NCBI GenBank assembly: GCA_002408125.1
Contig: DHQO01000011.1
Span: 9,118-73,117 of the forward strand
Direction of reading: 5' to 3'
Source of the DNA: Hyphomonadaceae bacterium UBA5336
GTDB taxonomy: Bacteria > Pseudomonadota > Alphaproteobacteria > Caulobacterales > Hyphomonadaceae
DNA: 64,000 nt
Positions 26,626-34,761 of this stretch are shown here, in pieces. The translations under genes and the position numbers were made by a program. Position 1 is the first letter of the stretch. The number at the start of each line of letters is the position of its first letter. Under the pieces are notes generated by a model that was not told the DNA's origin, ran no database searches, and was given only the letters and a program-made list of their open reading frames with translations.

Positions 26626-27585
26626 TTACTGAATGTCGCCTTCGCCGACCGGGAAGGGATGGCCGTTCAGGGTGGGCACGGCGGCCGCATTGGGATCGAT
26701 CGGCTGGGCCACTGATTCAAAGGCAATATGGGTCTGCGTCGCCGAGGAGGCATTGCCGGTCGGCGCGGTGAAGCTGGCATAGGCCGCTTCGATCAGCTCG
26801 GTGACATGGGAGTTACGCGCACGCGATGTCCGTCCGCCCAGCATGACGGCGATGACGCGGGCATCGCCGCGCTGGGCCGAGGCCATGAGATTGTAGCCGG
26901 AGGCGCGGGTATAGCCGGTCTTGATCCCGTCCACGCCATCCACGCTGCCGAGCAGTTCATTGTGGTTGCGGTAGGTGCGCCCTTCCCAGGTGAAGCTGGG
27001 GGTGGAGAACTCGCTGTAATATTGCGGATGATCTTCCATGATCGCTTCGGCCAGGCGCGCCATGTCACGCGCGGTGGAGATCTGTCGATCGTCCGGCAGG
27101 CCGGAGGCATTGTAGAAGCGGGTGTTGGACATGCCGAGCGTGGTGGCCTTCACGGTCATCAGCGCGGCGAAGCGGGCCTCGGTGCCGCCGATCTTCTCGG
27201 CCACGACCACGGCGACATCATTGGCCGATTTTGTGACAAGGGCATCGATGGCATCGGCGACAGTGATCTTGTCGCCAGCAGACAGGCGCAGGTTCGAGGG
27301 CGCCTGGGAGGCGGCATTGCGTGAGACCGTCAATTCGTCGTCGAGCGAGATCCGGCCGGCCTCAAGCTCGTCGAACAGCATGTAGAGCGTCATAACCTTG
27401 GTCAGCGATGCGGGGTAGCGCGGATCGTCCGCGTTACGGGCGTGGAGCACGGTGTCGGTATTGGCGTCGATCACAATGGAGGCGTAGCGCTCGGCATGTG
27501 CTGCGGGCGCGACAATCAAGCCGGCCATCAGTGATGATGCAACCAGACTCGACTTCAGTGCGTTCTGTACCGAAATCCCTTTCAT
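26626..27585 (-). CDS. D-alanyl-D-alanine carboxypeptidase (peptidase S11)
   Basis: Penicillin-binding protein of 319 residues that trims the terminal D-Ala from peptidoglycan stem peptides. The three active-site motifs are in order: SLTK in YPASLTKVMTLYM, SAN in TKSANDVAVVVAE, and KTG in GIKTGYTRASGYN. A signal peptide is present (leader ending APAAHA). The C-terminal membrane-anchoring domain of DacA/DacC is missing, so it is probably soluble in the periplasm (DacF/PbpG-like). Confidence 0.9.
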   Translation of the reverse strand: MKGISVQNALKSSLVASSLMAGLIVAPAAHAERYASIVIDANTDTVLHARNADDPRYPASLTKVMTLYMLFDELEAGRISLDDELTVSRNAASQAPSNLRLSAGDKITVADAIDALVTKSANDVAVVVAEKIGGTEARFAALMTVKATTLGMSNTRFYNASGLPDDRQISTARDMARLAEAIMEDHPQYYSEFSTPSFTWEGRTYRNHNELLGSVDGVDGIKTGYTRASGYNLMASAQRGDARVIAVMLGGRTSRARNSHVTELIEAAYASFTAPTGNASSATQTHIAFESVAQPIDPNAAAVPTLNGHPFPVGEGDIQ

Positions 27586-27855
27586 GACCTGGCTCCTTCA
27601 ATTTCCGTGCAAGACAGCCGGCCCCCGCCGGCGCATACACTAGAGTTCAGGCAATCCGGTTGACCAGTGGTTAAGAACATCTTTCCACTAAACGATTTGT
27701 CATCTCCCAATGCCCATTGCGATTTGTGCGGTGCACAATATTTCTTGCGTCTGCGAACAAGCTATGCTACCCCTAGGTCATCATCAAGCGCGGGCATCCC
27801 CCCACCCGTAATTTTATCCGGCCGCCCCCCGGAGCGTCAGTAAAGGTTCTATCCA
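27586..27855. promoter_or_regulatory. intergenic promoter region before the phasin gene
   Basis: 270 bases with no gene, AT-richer than the surroundings, between two divergent genes. It must contain the promoters of the carboxypeptidase (minus) and phasin (plus). The palindrome at 27724-27738 is the only clear site. Confidence 0.5.
27724..27738. promoter_or_regulatory. candidate PhaR operator upstream of phasin
   Basis: Perfect palindrome TTGTGC, GGT, GCACAA, containing TGC-N3-GCA. PhaR repressors of polyhydroxyalkanoate bacteria bind TGC-N3-GCA-type sites before phasin genes, so the place and sequence fit. Binding is inferred. Confidence 0.45.
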
Positions 27856-28290
27856 ATGGCCAAGACCACCAAGACTGCTACTCCCTTCGATCTGATCAAC
27901 ACCGTTTCCCCTGAGAGCGTGCGCGAAAACATGGACAAGTTCATGAGCTTCGCCGGCGAAATGACCGAACTTTCCCGTGACGGCCTGACCGCCGCCACTG
28001 CCAGCGCCCAAGCTTCGGCCAAGGGCGCACAGGAAATCAACACCAAGGCGCTCGCCTATTTCCAGGACGCCATGGCCACCAGCATGGAAGCTTCCAAGTC
28101 GGTCAGCTCGGCCAAATCCATTCAGGAAGCGCTCGAGCTTCAGGCCACCTACGCCAAGTCGGCTTTCGACACCTGCATGAAGCAGTTCGGCGAAATGGCC
28201 AGCCTCTACGCCACAACCATGAAGGAAGCCGCGGCCCCGCTGAACGCGCACGCCGGCACCATGGTTGAAAAAATGCAGCTCGTGAAGTAA
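27856..28290 (+). CDS. phaP: phasin-family protein
   Basis: Protein of 144 residues, almost entirely helical and rich in Ala, Lys and Met, with the phasin-like SIQEALELQATYAKSAFDTC and MKQFGEMASLYATTMKEAAAP segments. Phasins coat polyhydroxyalkanoate granules in the cytoplasm. There is no PHA synthase gene in the window. The gene is monocistronic: it has its own upstream palindrome and a strong terminator 32 bases after the stop. Confidence 0.82.
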   Translation: MAKTTKTATPFDLINTVSPESVRENMDKFMSFAGEMTELSRDGLTAATASAQASAKGAQEINTKALAYFQDAMATSMEASKSVSSAKSIQEALELQATYAKSAFDTCMKQFGEMASLYATTMKEAAAPLNAHAGTMVEKMQLVK

Positions 28291-28321
28291 CACGAGTCCA
28301 GTAGAGTAGATGTGGATTGGG

Positions 28322-28350
28322 AAGCCGACCTCTGATTGAGGTCGGCTTTT
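28322..28350 (+). terminator. Rho-independent terminator after phasin
   Basis: Perfect 11-base-pair stem AAGCCGACCTC / GAGGTCGGCTT with a TGATT loop and trailing TT. Confidence 0.85.
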
Positions 28351-28416
28351 CATATTCTTCATGAACTCATACGGGCGGCTTTTCAGGCCGGCGAACAGTG
28401 CGGAGCCGATAAGCTT

Positions 28417-28839
28417 ATGGAATTCCTCGATTTCCTGACACTGGCCAGACCGGCCTCTCCGAATACTTACCTTCTGTGTCCGGAAGGGTATTGCGGGCAG
28501 GCCAAAGCCGACTCAGTCGCGCCCCGATTCGCCGAAAGCCCGAAGGATCTGTTCCGTTTGGTGACCCGTCTGGTGCGCAGCGAGCCGCGTGTGCGCGATG
28601 TGCTGGAAGATCCAGACGCGCTCGCCATCCGCTATGTGGCGGTCACGCCGGTGCTGCGCTTCAAGGATGATGTGGATATCCGCGTTTTGCCAGCAGAACC
28701 GGGCGGAAAGGCCAAGGAGCCCGGCGCCACTCTGGCGATCTATTCGCGCTCCCGCGTGGGCTATTCCGATTTCGGAGCGAATGCCAAACGTGTGGGCAAC
28801 CTGATGGAAAAGCTGCAGACAGCTACAATGGACACTTGA
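28417..28839 (+). CDS. DUF1499-family protein
   Basis: Protein of 140 residues resembling DUF1499: an N-terminal ASPNTYLLCPEGYC segment and a second half with LRFKDDVDIRV and IYSRSRVGYSDFGANAKRV, the pattern of this small conserved family without known function. The start at 28417 is chosen because the next in-frame start upstream lies inside the phasin terminator. No strong ribosome site is visible. It precedes clpS by about 90 bases. Confidence 0.7.
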   Translation: MEFLDFLTLARPASPNTYLLCPEGYCGQAKADSVAPRFAESPKDLFRLVTRLVRSEPRVRDVLEDPDALAIRYVAVTPVLRFKDDVDIRVLPAEPGGKAKEPGATLAIYSRSRVGYSDFGANAKRVGNLMEKLQTATMDT

Positions 28840-28925
28840 ATTGCATCTCTGCCTTGGTCAGGCTTCCGATATGGAAAGAATGACCTATCTTGGCTGGCAT
28901 GATTGCACGTTCCATGAATTTCAGG

Positions 28926-29276
28926 ATGAGCGATCCGAACGATCCGGGGAAATCCGGTGGGTCGGATGGCGATGACAATGACAAGATCGGCCTGGCCACG
29001 CGGACACGCGTGCGAACCAAGAAGCCGTCGCTATATCGGGTCATGCTGCTCAACGATGACTACACGCCGATGGAATTCGTCGTGTTCATCCTCGAGCGGT
29101 TTTTCAACAAGAGCCCGGAAGAAGCCACTCGCATCATGTTGCATGTGCACCAGAAGGGTGTCGGACTGTGCGGTGTGTACACATATGAAGTTGCGGAGAC
29201 CAAGGTCGCGCAGGTGCTCGACATGGCCCAGCGCAATGAACACCCTTTGCAGTGCGTTATGGAAAAAGACGATTAG
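28926..29276 (+). CDS. clpS: ClpA adaptor protein ClpS
   Basis: Adaptor of 116 residues that delivers N-degron substrates to ClpAP. The core YRVMLLNDDYTPMEFVVFIL, then MLHVHQKGVGLCGVYTYE, is diagnostic; the N-terminal 25 residues are a flexible Gly/Asp-rich tail. Starts at 28914 and 28899 are possible and would only lengthen the tail. clpA follows after 11 bases. Confidence 0.9.
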   Translation: MSDPNDPGKSGGSDGDDNDKIGLATRTRVRTKKPSLYRVMLLNDDYTPMEFVVFILERFFNKSPEEATRIMLHVHQKGVGLCGVYTYEVAETKVAQVLDMAQRNEHPLQCVMEKDD

Positions 29277-29287
29277 AGGAGCGTGAT

Positions 29288-31606
29288 ATGCCAAGCCTGA
29301 CCCCTTCCCTGGAGACCGCCCTCGAAACTGCGCTGAGCCTGGCTTCGGAGCGAGACCACGAATATGCCACTCTGGAACACCTCCTGCTCGCCCTGATCGA
29401 GGATGAGGATGCCGCCGAGGTGATGACCGCCTGCAAGGTGGAACTGGAAAAGCTCCGTGAGGAGCTGACCCATTATCTCGATGCCGAGCTCTCCAGCCTG
29501 ATCGTTGAAGAGAATGAGGGCCGCGTGCAGCCGACTGCCGCCTTCCAGCGTGTGGTCCAGCGCGCCATCCTGCATGTCGAAAGCTCCGGACGCGATGAGG
29601 TGACCGGCGCGAATGTGCTGATCTCGATCTTTTCCGAGCGCGAGAGCCATGCCGCCTTCTTCCTGCAGGAGCAGGACATGACCCGCTATGATGCGGTGAA
29701 CTACGTCTCTCACGGGGTGGCCAAGAAACCGGGCGCGTCGCGCTCGACCACGCCACGTGGGGCCGAAGCCAACGAGGATGGCAATGTGAAGACGGGCAAT
29801 GAAGCGCTCGATTCCTACTGCGTGAACCTCAACGAAAAGGCACGCGCCGGAAAGATCGACCCGCTGATCGGGCGTGAGATGGAGATCGAGCGCTGCATCG
29901 AGATCCTGTGCCGGCGCAACAAGAACAATCCCATCCTGGTTGGCGACCCCGGTGTCGGCAAGACGGCCATCGCCGAGGGCCTGGCCAAGAAGATCGTCGA
30001 TGGCGATGTGCCGGAAATTCTCGACGATGCGGTGATCTACTCGCTCGACATGGGCGCGCTGCTCGCCGGCACGCGCTATCGCGGCGACTTCGAGGAGCGG
30101 CTGAAATCGGTGATGAAGGAGATGGAGAGCCTCGACAAGGGTATCCTCTTCATCGACGAGATCCACACGGTGATCGGCGCCGGGGCGACCTCCGGCGGCG
30201 CGATGGATGCCTCCAACCTGCTCAAGCCCGCCCTGCAGAATGGCGAGCTGCGCTGCATGGGATCGACCACCTTCAAGGAGTACAAACAGCATTTCGAGAA
30301 GGACCGCGCCCTGTCACGCCGGTTCCGCAAGATCGATGTGGTCGAGCCCTCCGTGCCCGATGCGATCAAGATCCTGATCGGGCTGAAGGAGAAGTTCGAG
30401 GAGTTCCACGGCCTGCGCTACACCAATGAGGCCATCAAGACGGCGGTGGAGCTGTCGGACCGCTATCTCACCGACCGCAAGCTGCCCGACAAGGCGATCG
30501 ACGTGATCGACGAGGCCGGTGCCAGCCAGTGGCTGAAGCCGGAATCGAAACGCCGCAAGGTTGTCGGTGTGAAGGATATCGAGGCCATCGTGGCCAAGAT
30601 CGCGCGCATCCCCCCGAAACAGGTCACCAAGGACGACGCTGCCCAGCTCAAGTCCCTGGAAACCGATCTCAAGCGGGTCGTCTTCGGACAGGACGAAGCC
30701 ATCGAGGCGCTGGCTGCCTCTATCAAGATGGCGCGGGCCGGCCTGCGCGAACCGAACAAGCCGATCGGCTCCTATCTCTTCACCGGCCCGACCGGGGTCG
30801 GCAAGACCGAGGTGGCCAAGCAGCTTGCCTCCATTCTTGGCGTCGAGATGCTGCGTTTCGACATGTCGGAATATATGGAGCGGCATACTGTGTCGCGCCT
30901 GATCGGCGCGCCTCCGGGCTATGTCGGTTATGATCAGGGCGGCCTGCTCACCGATGGCGTGGACCAGCATCCGCACTGCGTGCTGCTGCTCGACGAGATC
31001 GAGAAGGCCCACCAGGACCTGTTCAACATCCTGTTGCAGGTGATGGACAATGGCGCGCTGACCGATGCCAATGGCCGCAAGGTCGACTTCCGCAATGTCA
31101 TCCTGATCATGACGACCAATGCGGGCGCTTCGGACGCGGCGAAGAACTCCATCGGCTTTGGCGCCGGCAAGAAGGAAGACGAGCAGGAAGAGGCGCTCAA
31201 GCGCCTGTTCACGCCGGAATTCCGCAACCGCCTGGATGCCACGGTGATGTTCGGCGCGCTGTCGCCGGAAGTGATCGACCGCGTGGTCGAGAAGTTCATC
31301 CTGCAGCTGGAGGTCCAGCTGGCCGACCGCAATGTGACGATCTCCGTCACCAAGGCGGCCAAGGACTGGCTGGCCGAGCGCGGGTTCGACAGCGCCATGG
31401 GCGCGCGTCCGCTGGCGCGCACCATCCAGGAGCACGTCAAGAAGCCGATGGCCGAGGAGCTCTTGTTCGGCAAGCTCGCCAAGGGTGGCGAGGTGAAGAT
31501 CGATGTCGACAAGAAGGACAGCGAAAAGCTGAAATTCCGCTATATCGAAACCAAGCCGAGCAAGGCCAGGAAAGCCTCTGAAAGCGACTCGGCGGAAACA
31601 GTCTAG
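29288..31606 (+). CDS. clpA: ATP-dependent Clp protease ATP-binding subunit ClpA
   Basis: AAA+ unfoldase of 772 residues that feeds ClpP. It has an N-terminal Clp_N double repeat (residues 1-150), AAA1 with Walker A GDPGVGKTAIAEGLAK, and AAA2 with GPTGVGKTEVAKQL, the sensor region LLDEIEKAHQD and a C-terminal domain with GFDSAMGARPLARTIQ. The start at 29288 follows a GAGGAG site and overlaps nothing. A strong terminator ends the clpS-clpA unit. Confidence 0.96.
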   Translation: MPSLTPSLETALETALSLASERDHEYATLEHLLLALIEDEDAAEVMTACKVELEKLREELTHYLDAELSSLIVEENEGRVQPTAAFQRVVQRAILHVESSGRDEVTGANVLISIFSERESHAAFFLQEQDMTRYDAVNYVSHGVAKKPGASRSTTPRGAEANEDGNVKTGNEALDSYCVNLNEKARAGKIDPLIGREMEIERCIEILCRRNKNNPILVGDPGVGKTAIAEGLAKKIVDGDVPEILDDAVIYSLDMGALLAGTRYRGDFEERLKSVMKEMESLDKGILFIDEIHTVIGAGATSGGAMDASNLLKPALQNGELRCMGSTTFKEYKQHFEKDRALSRRFRKIDVVEPSVPDAIKILIGLKEKFEEFHGLRYTNEAIKTAVELSDRYLTDRKLPDKAIDVIDEAGASQWLKPESKRRKVVGVKDIEAIVAKIARIPPKQVTKDDAAQLKSLETDLKRVVFGQDEAIEALAASIKMARAGLREPNKPIGSYLFTGPTGVGKTEVAKQLASILGVEMLRFDMSEYMERHTVSRLIGAPPGYVGYDQGGLLTDGVDQHPHCVLLLDEIEKAHQDLFNILLQVMDNGALTDANGRKVDFRNVILIMTTNAGASDAAKNSIGFGAGKKEDEQEEALKRLFTPEFRNRLDATVMFGALSPEVIDRVVEKFILQLEVQLADRNVTISVTKAAKDWLAERGFDSAMGARPLARTIQEHVKKPMAEELLFGKLAKGGEVKIDVDKKDSEKLKFRYIETKPSKARKASESDSAETV

Positions 31607-31631
31607 GCTGTAGACAGCATCTGAAACGAAA

Positions 31632-31668
31632 ACAGGCCGGATCATCGCGATCCGGCCTGTCTCTGTTT
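31632..31668 (+). terminator. Rho-independent terminator after clpA
   Basis: Stem ACAGGCCGGAT / ATCCGGCCTGT (11 pairs, 7-base loop), followed by CTCTGTTT. The arms are symmetrical, so it may also stop the minus-strand gene that ends at 31680. Confidence 0.8.
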
Positions 31669-31679
31669 CGGGCATGTGC

Positions 31680-32726
31680 CTAGTCCCAGAGCTCGCCCAG
31701 TTCCAGGCCGTCACGCCAGGTCTCGCCGATCTGCTCCGGGTCCCCGTAGGGATAGCGGCGCAGGCGGTTGGCCAGCGTGAAGGTCGACGGTCCGGTGCGG
31801 ACCCCGGCAATGGCGAGTGCATCGACAAGATCGTGCAGCGCCTGGTCGGGCGCCTCCTCGTTGCCGCACAGCTCGGCCTCGGCCAGGCGCCAGCCTGCCG
31901 GGTCCCAGCGCAGGGCCAGGACGATTTCCGGCTGACCATTCCAGACATAGGCCACCATCCGGCCCAGCACCATGTCGCCCTTGAAGTCGCGCAGGCAGTT
32001 CTGGAACTGCAGGGCGATCCTGTCGAGCTCGCTGGCGCTGCGCACCCGCGCGAAGGGCACCGGCAGGTCCGGTGCGGCGCCGGGGCCGTCGAACACCTCA
32101 CCTGCCAGGGCGTCGGCCGCCTTGGCGAACAGGTAGGCGGTGTCCTTGGCCCTGACGAGGGCCTTCACCAGGTTTTGCGCGTTGGCGGCCCCATGCATCC
32201 GGCCGGCGAGATCCAACGCCAGGCGTAGATCGCGCGCCGCGCCCGCGCTCGGCACATTGGCCACGACGATGGCCTCGTGCAGGGCGCTCGGCAGGGCATG
32301 CACCACAGCCAGTTGCTGCGGCTTGATCTCCGCCATGTGGCGCAGGATCCGGTTGGCCCGCGGGCTGTCGAACAGCTCCAGGAACCGGGTGTACTGCTCA
32401 GTGGTCCACAAGGTTTCACCCAGGCGAGCGAGCGCCTTCATCAGACCGGCGGTCTCGCTACCATGGGCCAGACGCTTTGCCAGGGCGCCATCCTTGTGAC
32501 GTTCCACGGCATGGGCCAGGCCTGCCAGGTCGCGCTCGCCGCGTGCCAGCAGGATCGCCGCAGCGTGACGGCGCGCGGCGGGCAGGGCGAGGAAGTCCCG
32601 GTGCGGCGCCGGCCACACGCTGGCAATCGCTCCCGCATGGGGACCGGCCAGGAATTGCAGCAGCGGCGTCGCCTCGGCCACCTTTGCAGGGTTCAGACGT
32701 GCCCGATTCATCATGCCATCAGCCAT
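31680..32726 (-). CDS. protein of unknown function, 348 residues
   Basis: I do not recognise this protein. It starts at 32726 after a perfect CAGGAGG ribosome site, so it is very likely translated. The first 200 residues are mostly Ala/Leu/Arg-rich helices with charged faces and no signal peptide or membrane segment. The C-terminal part has a distinctive FQNCLRDFKGDMVLG, then WNGQPEIVLALRWDP and LCGNEEAP. An Asn-Cys-Leu in such a setting recalls some PcfJ-like proteins, a weak resemblance only. It is transcribed alone; the upstream spacer holds a small ORF and a minus-strand terminator. Confidence 0.75.
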   Translation of the reverse strand: MADGMMNRARLNPAKVAEATPLLQFLAGPHAGAIASVWPAPHRDFLALPAARRHAAAILLARGERDLAGLAHAVERHKDGALAKRLAHGSETAGLMKALARLGETLWTTEQYTRFLELFDSPRANRILRHMAEIKPQQLAVVHALPSALHEAIVVANVPSAGAARDLRLALDLAGRMHGAANAQNLVKALVRAKDTAYLFAKAADALAGEVFDGPGAAPDLPVPFARVRSASELDRIALQFQNCLRDFKGDMVLGRMVAYVWNGQPEIVLALRWDPAGWRLAEAELCGNEEAPDQALHDLVDALAIAGVRTGPSTFTLANRLRRYPYGDPEQIGETWRDGLELGELWD

Positions 32727-33129
32727 GACTGGCCTCCTGGTGTGATTGCGGTGTTGCGTGACAAGGTTTCGCCGATCACCAGATCGGGCGCGCAACCATC
32801 CGCAGTCCAGATTGATTGTGGTTCAGAGTCAGCCGAGCCGGGCAAACGCGCGGGTGGGCTGGCTTAGCCCTCCCGTGACGGGATGGGCGGATGTATCTCG
32901 GTATATACACTGCCGCATCATCTGGCTCCTGAAGTCCTGCAGGGTTCGTCCCCGCCGGGGCACAGTCCATAGCCGTGGAATGTGACCATGGTTTGACAGT
33001 CTGGAAGAAAGTTAACGTCTCCGGCGATTTTCTGCCGGAATCAAAAGAGCCGCCCTCTTTGAAGGGCGGCTCCCGTGAGCCGGATTGGCTCATGAGTCTG
33101 TCGGGGCGTGCACTCCCCGCATGGTTTGT
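32727..33129. other. gene-free leader region with hairpins
   Basis: About 400 bases between the 348-residue gene and the small ORF. The right end contains three hairpins in series, on the minus strand CGGGG/CCCCG (33102-33119), GAGCC/GGCTC (33077-33091) and the terminator at 33040-33072. The left part (32727-33000) should carry the promoter of the 348-residue gene; I see no other gene. Confidence 0.5.
33040..33072 (-). terminator. minus-strand Rho-independent terminator
   Basis: Stem GAGCCGCCCT / AGGGCGGCTC (33047-33072, 10 pairs, 6-base loop). On the minus strand it is followed by TTTTGA; on the plus strand there is no T-run. It therefore ends a short minus-strand transcript that contains the small ORF at 33130-33210. 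Confidence 0.75.
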
Positions 33130-33210
33130 TCAGATCGCGCGCAGAGGCTGCCCTGTGTCACTCCCGAACCAAACCGACCCAATCGCCGTTCCTGGTTTCT
33201 CACTTGACAT
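33130..33210 (-). CDS. small ORF, 26 codons, with perfect Shine-Dalgarno
   Basis: An ATG at 33210 opens a frame of 26 residues, MSSEKPGTAIGSVWFGSDTG then six more, ending in TGA at 33130. Its ribosome site is a full match to the complement of the 16S rRNA tail (33212-33225), seven bases from the ATG at the GGAGG core. No other ribosome site I saw in the window is this long. The peptide is polar with one Trp-Phe pair and no signal or membrane segment. It is divergent from arfB, and its transcript ends in a hairpin terminator. It could be a small protein, a leader peptide or part of a dual-function RNA; the function is unknown. Confidence 0.6.
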   Translation of the reverse strand: MSSEKPGTAIGSVWFGSDTGQPLRAI

Positions 33211-33211
33211 T

Positions 33212-33225
33212 GGATCACCTCCTTT
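33212..33225 (-). promoter_or_regulatory. maximal ribosome binding site
   Basis: On the minus strand AAAGGAGGTGATCC, followed by A and the ATG of the small ORF. This is complementary to the entire 3' tail of bacterial 16S rRNA, so initiation should be very efficient. Confidence 0.8.
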
Positions 33226-33377
33226 CAGTTGCTTTAGTCCCAAAAAAGCGAATGCCGGCCAGATATGTGCCGACAGGAACGAGGTAGCAGGATGCGTGCC
33301 TAATAAAAAGTGAATCCGTCCACGGGGTCCGGAAATCAGACCTATGCGATCCGCGCCAAGCCTTGTTATGATTGGGT

Positions 33378-33818
33378 ATGCCCGAGGATTTCGCATCTGA
33401 CCTGCAAATCACAACAAAACTGAGTGTGCCGGCTTGGGAGCTGAACGAATCATTCGTGCGCGCGTCCGGACCGGGCGGCCAGCACGTGAACAAGTCTTCC
33501 TCGGCCGTGCAGCTGCGCTGGTCGGTGCTACGCTCGTCGCTGCCCGGCCCGGTTAAGACGCGCTTTGCCAGACGCTATTCCAGCCGGATGACCAAGGAAG
33601 GCGAGATCGTCATCGAGGTCAGCGAGCATCGCAGCCAGGTTCGCAACCGCGCGGCTGCCCGCACGCGCCTCGTTGAAATGCTCAAGGCGGTTGCAGAGCC
33701 CCCGCGCCGGCGCCGTGCCACACGGCCGACGGCCGGCTCGATCCGCCGGCGGCTCGATGCCAAGAAGCGCCGCGCGGAAGTGAAATCCCTGCGCGGCAAG
33801 CCTGAGCCGGACGATTAG
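33378..33818 (+). CDS. arfB: alternative ribosome-rescue peptidyl-tRNA hydrolase ArfB
   Basis: Protein of 146 residues of the ArfB/YaeJ type, a small release-factor homologue that frees ribosomes stalled on broken messages. The catalytic GGQ motif is in RASGPGGQHVNKSSSAVQLRW (outline), with the basic C-terminal tail (RRRRATRPTAGSIRRRLDAKK) that enters the empty mRNA channel. The start at 33378 (MPEDF) is an ATG two codons after an in-frame TTG. Its 3' end overlaps the converging TIR gene by four bases. Confidence 0.9.
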   Translation: MPEDFASDLQITTKLSVPAWELNESFVRASGPGGQHVNKSSSAVQLRWSVLRSSLPGPVKTRFARRYSSRMTKEGEIVIEVSEHRSQVRNRAAARTRLVEMLKAVAEPPRRRRATRPTAGSIRRRLDAKKRRAEVKSLRGKPEPDD

Positions 33819-34687
33819 ATCGATCTCAGGAGGGCGGTTGCGTCGTCGAACAGCGGGTCGTGGGGATGCTCGCCCATCCAGGCGGCAATTGCGCCGCGGT
33901 CCCGTGAGGCCACCGCCAGTTCGTAAGCGCCGAGGCCCGGTCGTCCGACCAGTGCGCCGATCCGGTCGAGAAGATGAAACCAGGCCCGATTTTCAGGACC
34001 GACGCCGGAGGTCAGGTCTTCAGCGTGTACCAGATTGAACGGCGCTGGCAGGCTGCAGGATTTCAGCATCGCTGCGGCCAGCACCTCGCGCTCACGGCCA
34101 ATGGTGGCCTCGCCGCGTACCCAGTCGCTCGTCGCCGCGCCGGGCGACCAGCAGACCAGCACGCACTTCGCGCGGCGGATATTCCAGTCGATCTCGGAAT
34201 CGAAGCTGGTGCCCGAGCGCAGGTCGGCATCGAACCAGACCTTCAGTTTCAACGCGCGCAGGCGCTCTGCGATCTGCAGTACGTCGGTGCGCTCGTCCCG
34301 CCTGTAGGAGATGAAGACATCCGGTGGGATTCTCGGGCCGGTGGTGTGTGGCGTGCTCGCAGTCTTGCGCGGCCCTCGCCGAACTTTCGGCGTGCCCTGG
34401 CGCTGTGACTGTCCCCGCTTTGCGAAGACGATGAGGAAGGTGGCCGCTGCGGCAATCGCGCCGCCCAGGATGCCGGCCGGGATGGCCACGCCATTCGATC
34501 CGGTCAGCACATAGGTCGACGCGCCCACAGCCCAGAAGCTCATCGGCGCAAAGAACACCGCGACCAGGCATGTCATGGCGATCTTTACCGGCAGGACGGG
34601 AATTCTGCGGATCAGGAACGCGAAGACGACCGACAGGATCATCCCGAATCCCATCGCCGCGGAGATTATGAGAACTTCGATATCCAT
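33815..34687 (-). CDS. membrane-anchored TIR-domain protein
   Basis: Protein of 290 residues. Three hydrophobic segments fill residues 4-26, 34-60 and 66-89, then a basic linker, then a TIR domain (about 122-240). It opens with PPDVFISYRRDERTD and has WFDADLRSGTSFDSEIDWNI, with Glu165 at the position of the catalytic glutamate of NAD-cleaving TIR enzymes, and CVLVCWSPGAATSDWVRGE. Bacterial TIR proteins often act in phage defence or signalling by breaking down NAD. No partner such as Thoeris ThsA, an Argonaute or a kinase is adjacent, so the role is open. It is convergent with arfB. Confidence 0.8.
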   Translation of the reverse strand: MDIEVLIISAAMGFGMILSVVFAFLIRRIPVLPVKIAMTCLVAVFFAPMSFWAVGASTYVLTGSNGVAIPAGILGGAIAAAATFLIVFAKRGQSQRQGTPKVRRGPRKTASTPHTTGPRIPPDVFISYRRDERTDVLQIAERLRALKLKVWFDADLRSGTSFDSEIDWNIRRAKCVLVCWSPGAATSDWVRGEATIGREREVLAAAMLKSCSLPAPFNLVHAEDLTSGVGPENRAWFHLLDRIGALVGRPGLGAYELAVASRDRGAIAAWMGEHPHDPLFDDATALLRSI

Positions 34688-34761
34688 GTGCGCGCATCCC
34701 CTGTGAGGATGTGTCTATCATCGTGTGGCGGAGAGACAAAGGCGCCAGGCCCGGCGCAGAA

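Noticed and set aside
30314..32101. A 595-codon minus-strand open frame across clpA and the next gene
   Set aside because: It spans a terminator and two real genes and carries no domain.
33208..33226. Remnant of the 3' end of a 16S rRNA gene on the plus strand
   Set aside because: Only about 16 bases match (TGGATCACCTCCTTTC), and no helix 45 sequence precedes them. A strong ribosome site on the minus strand, placed correctly before an ATG, explains it better.
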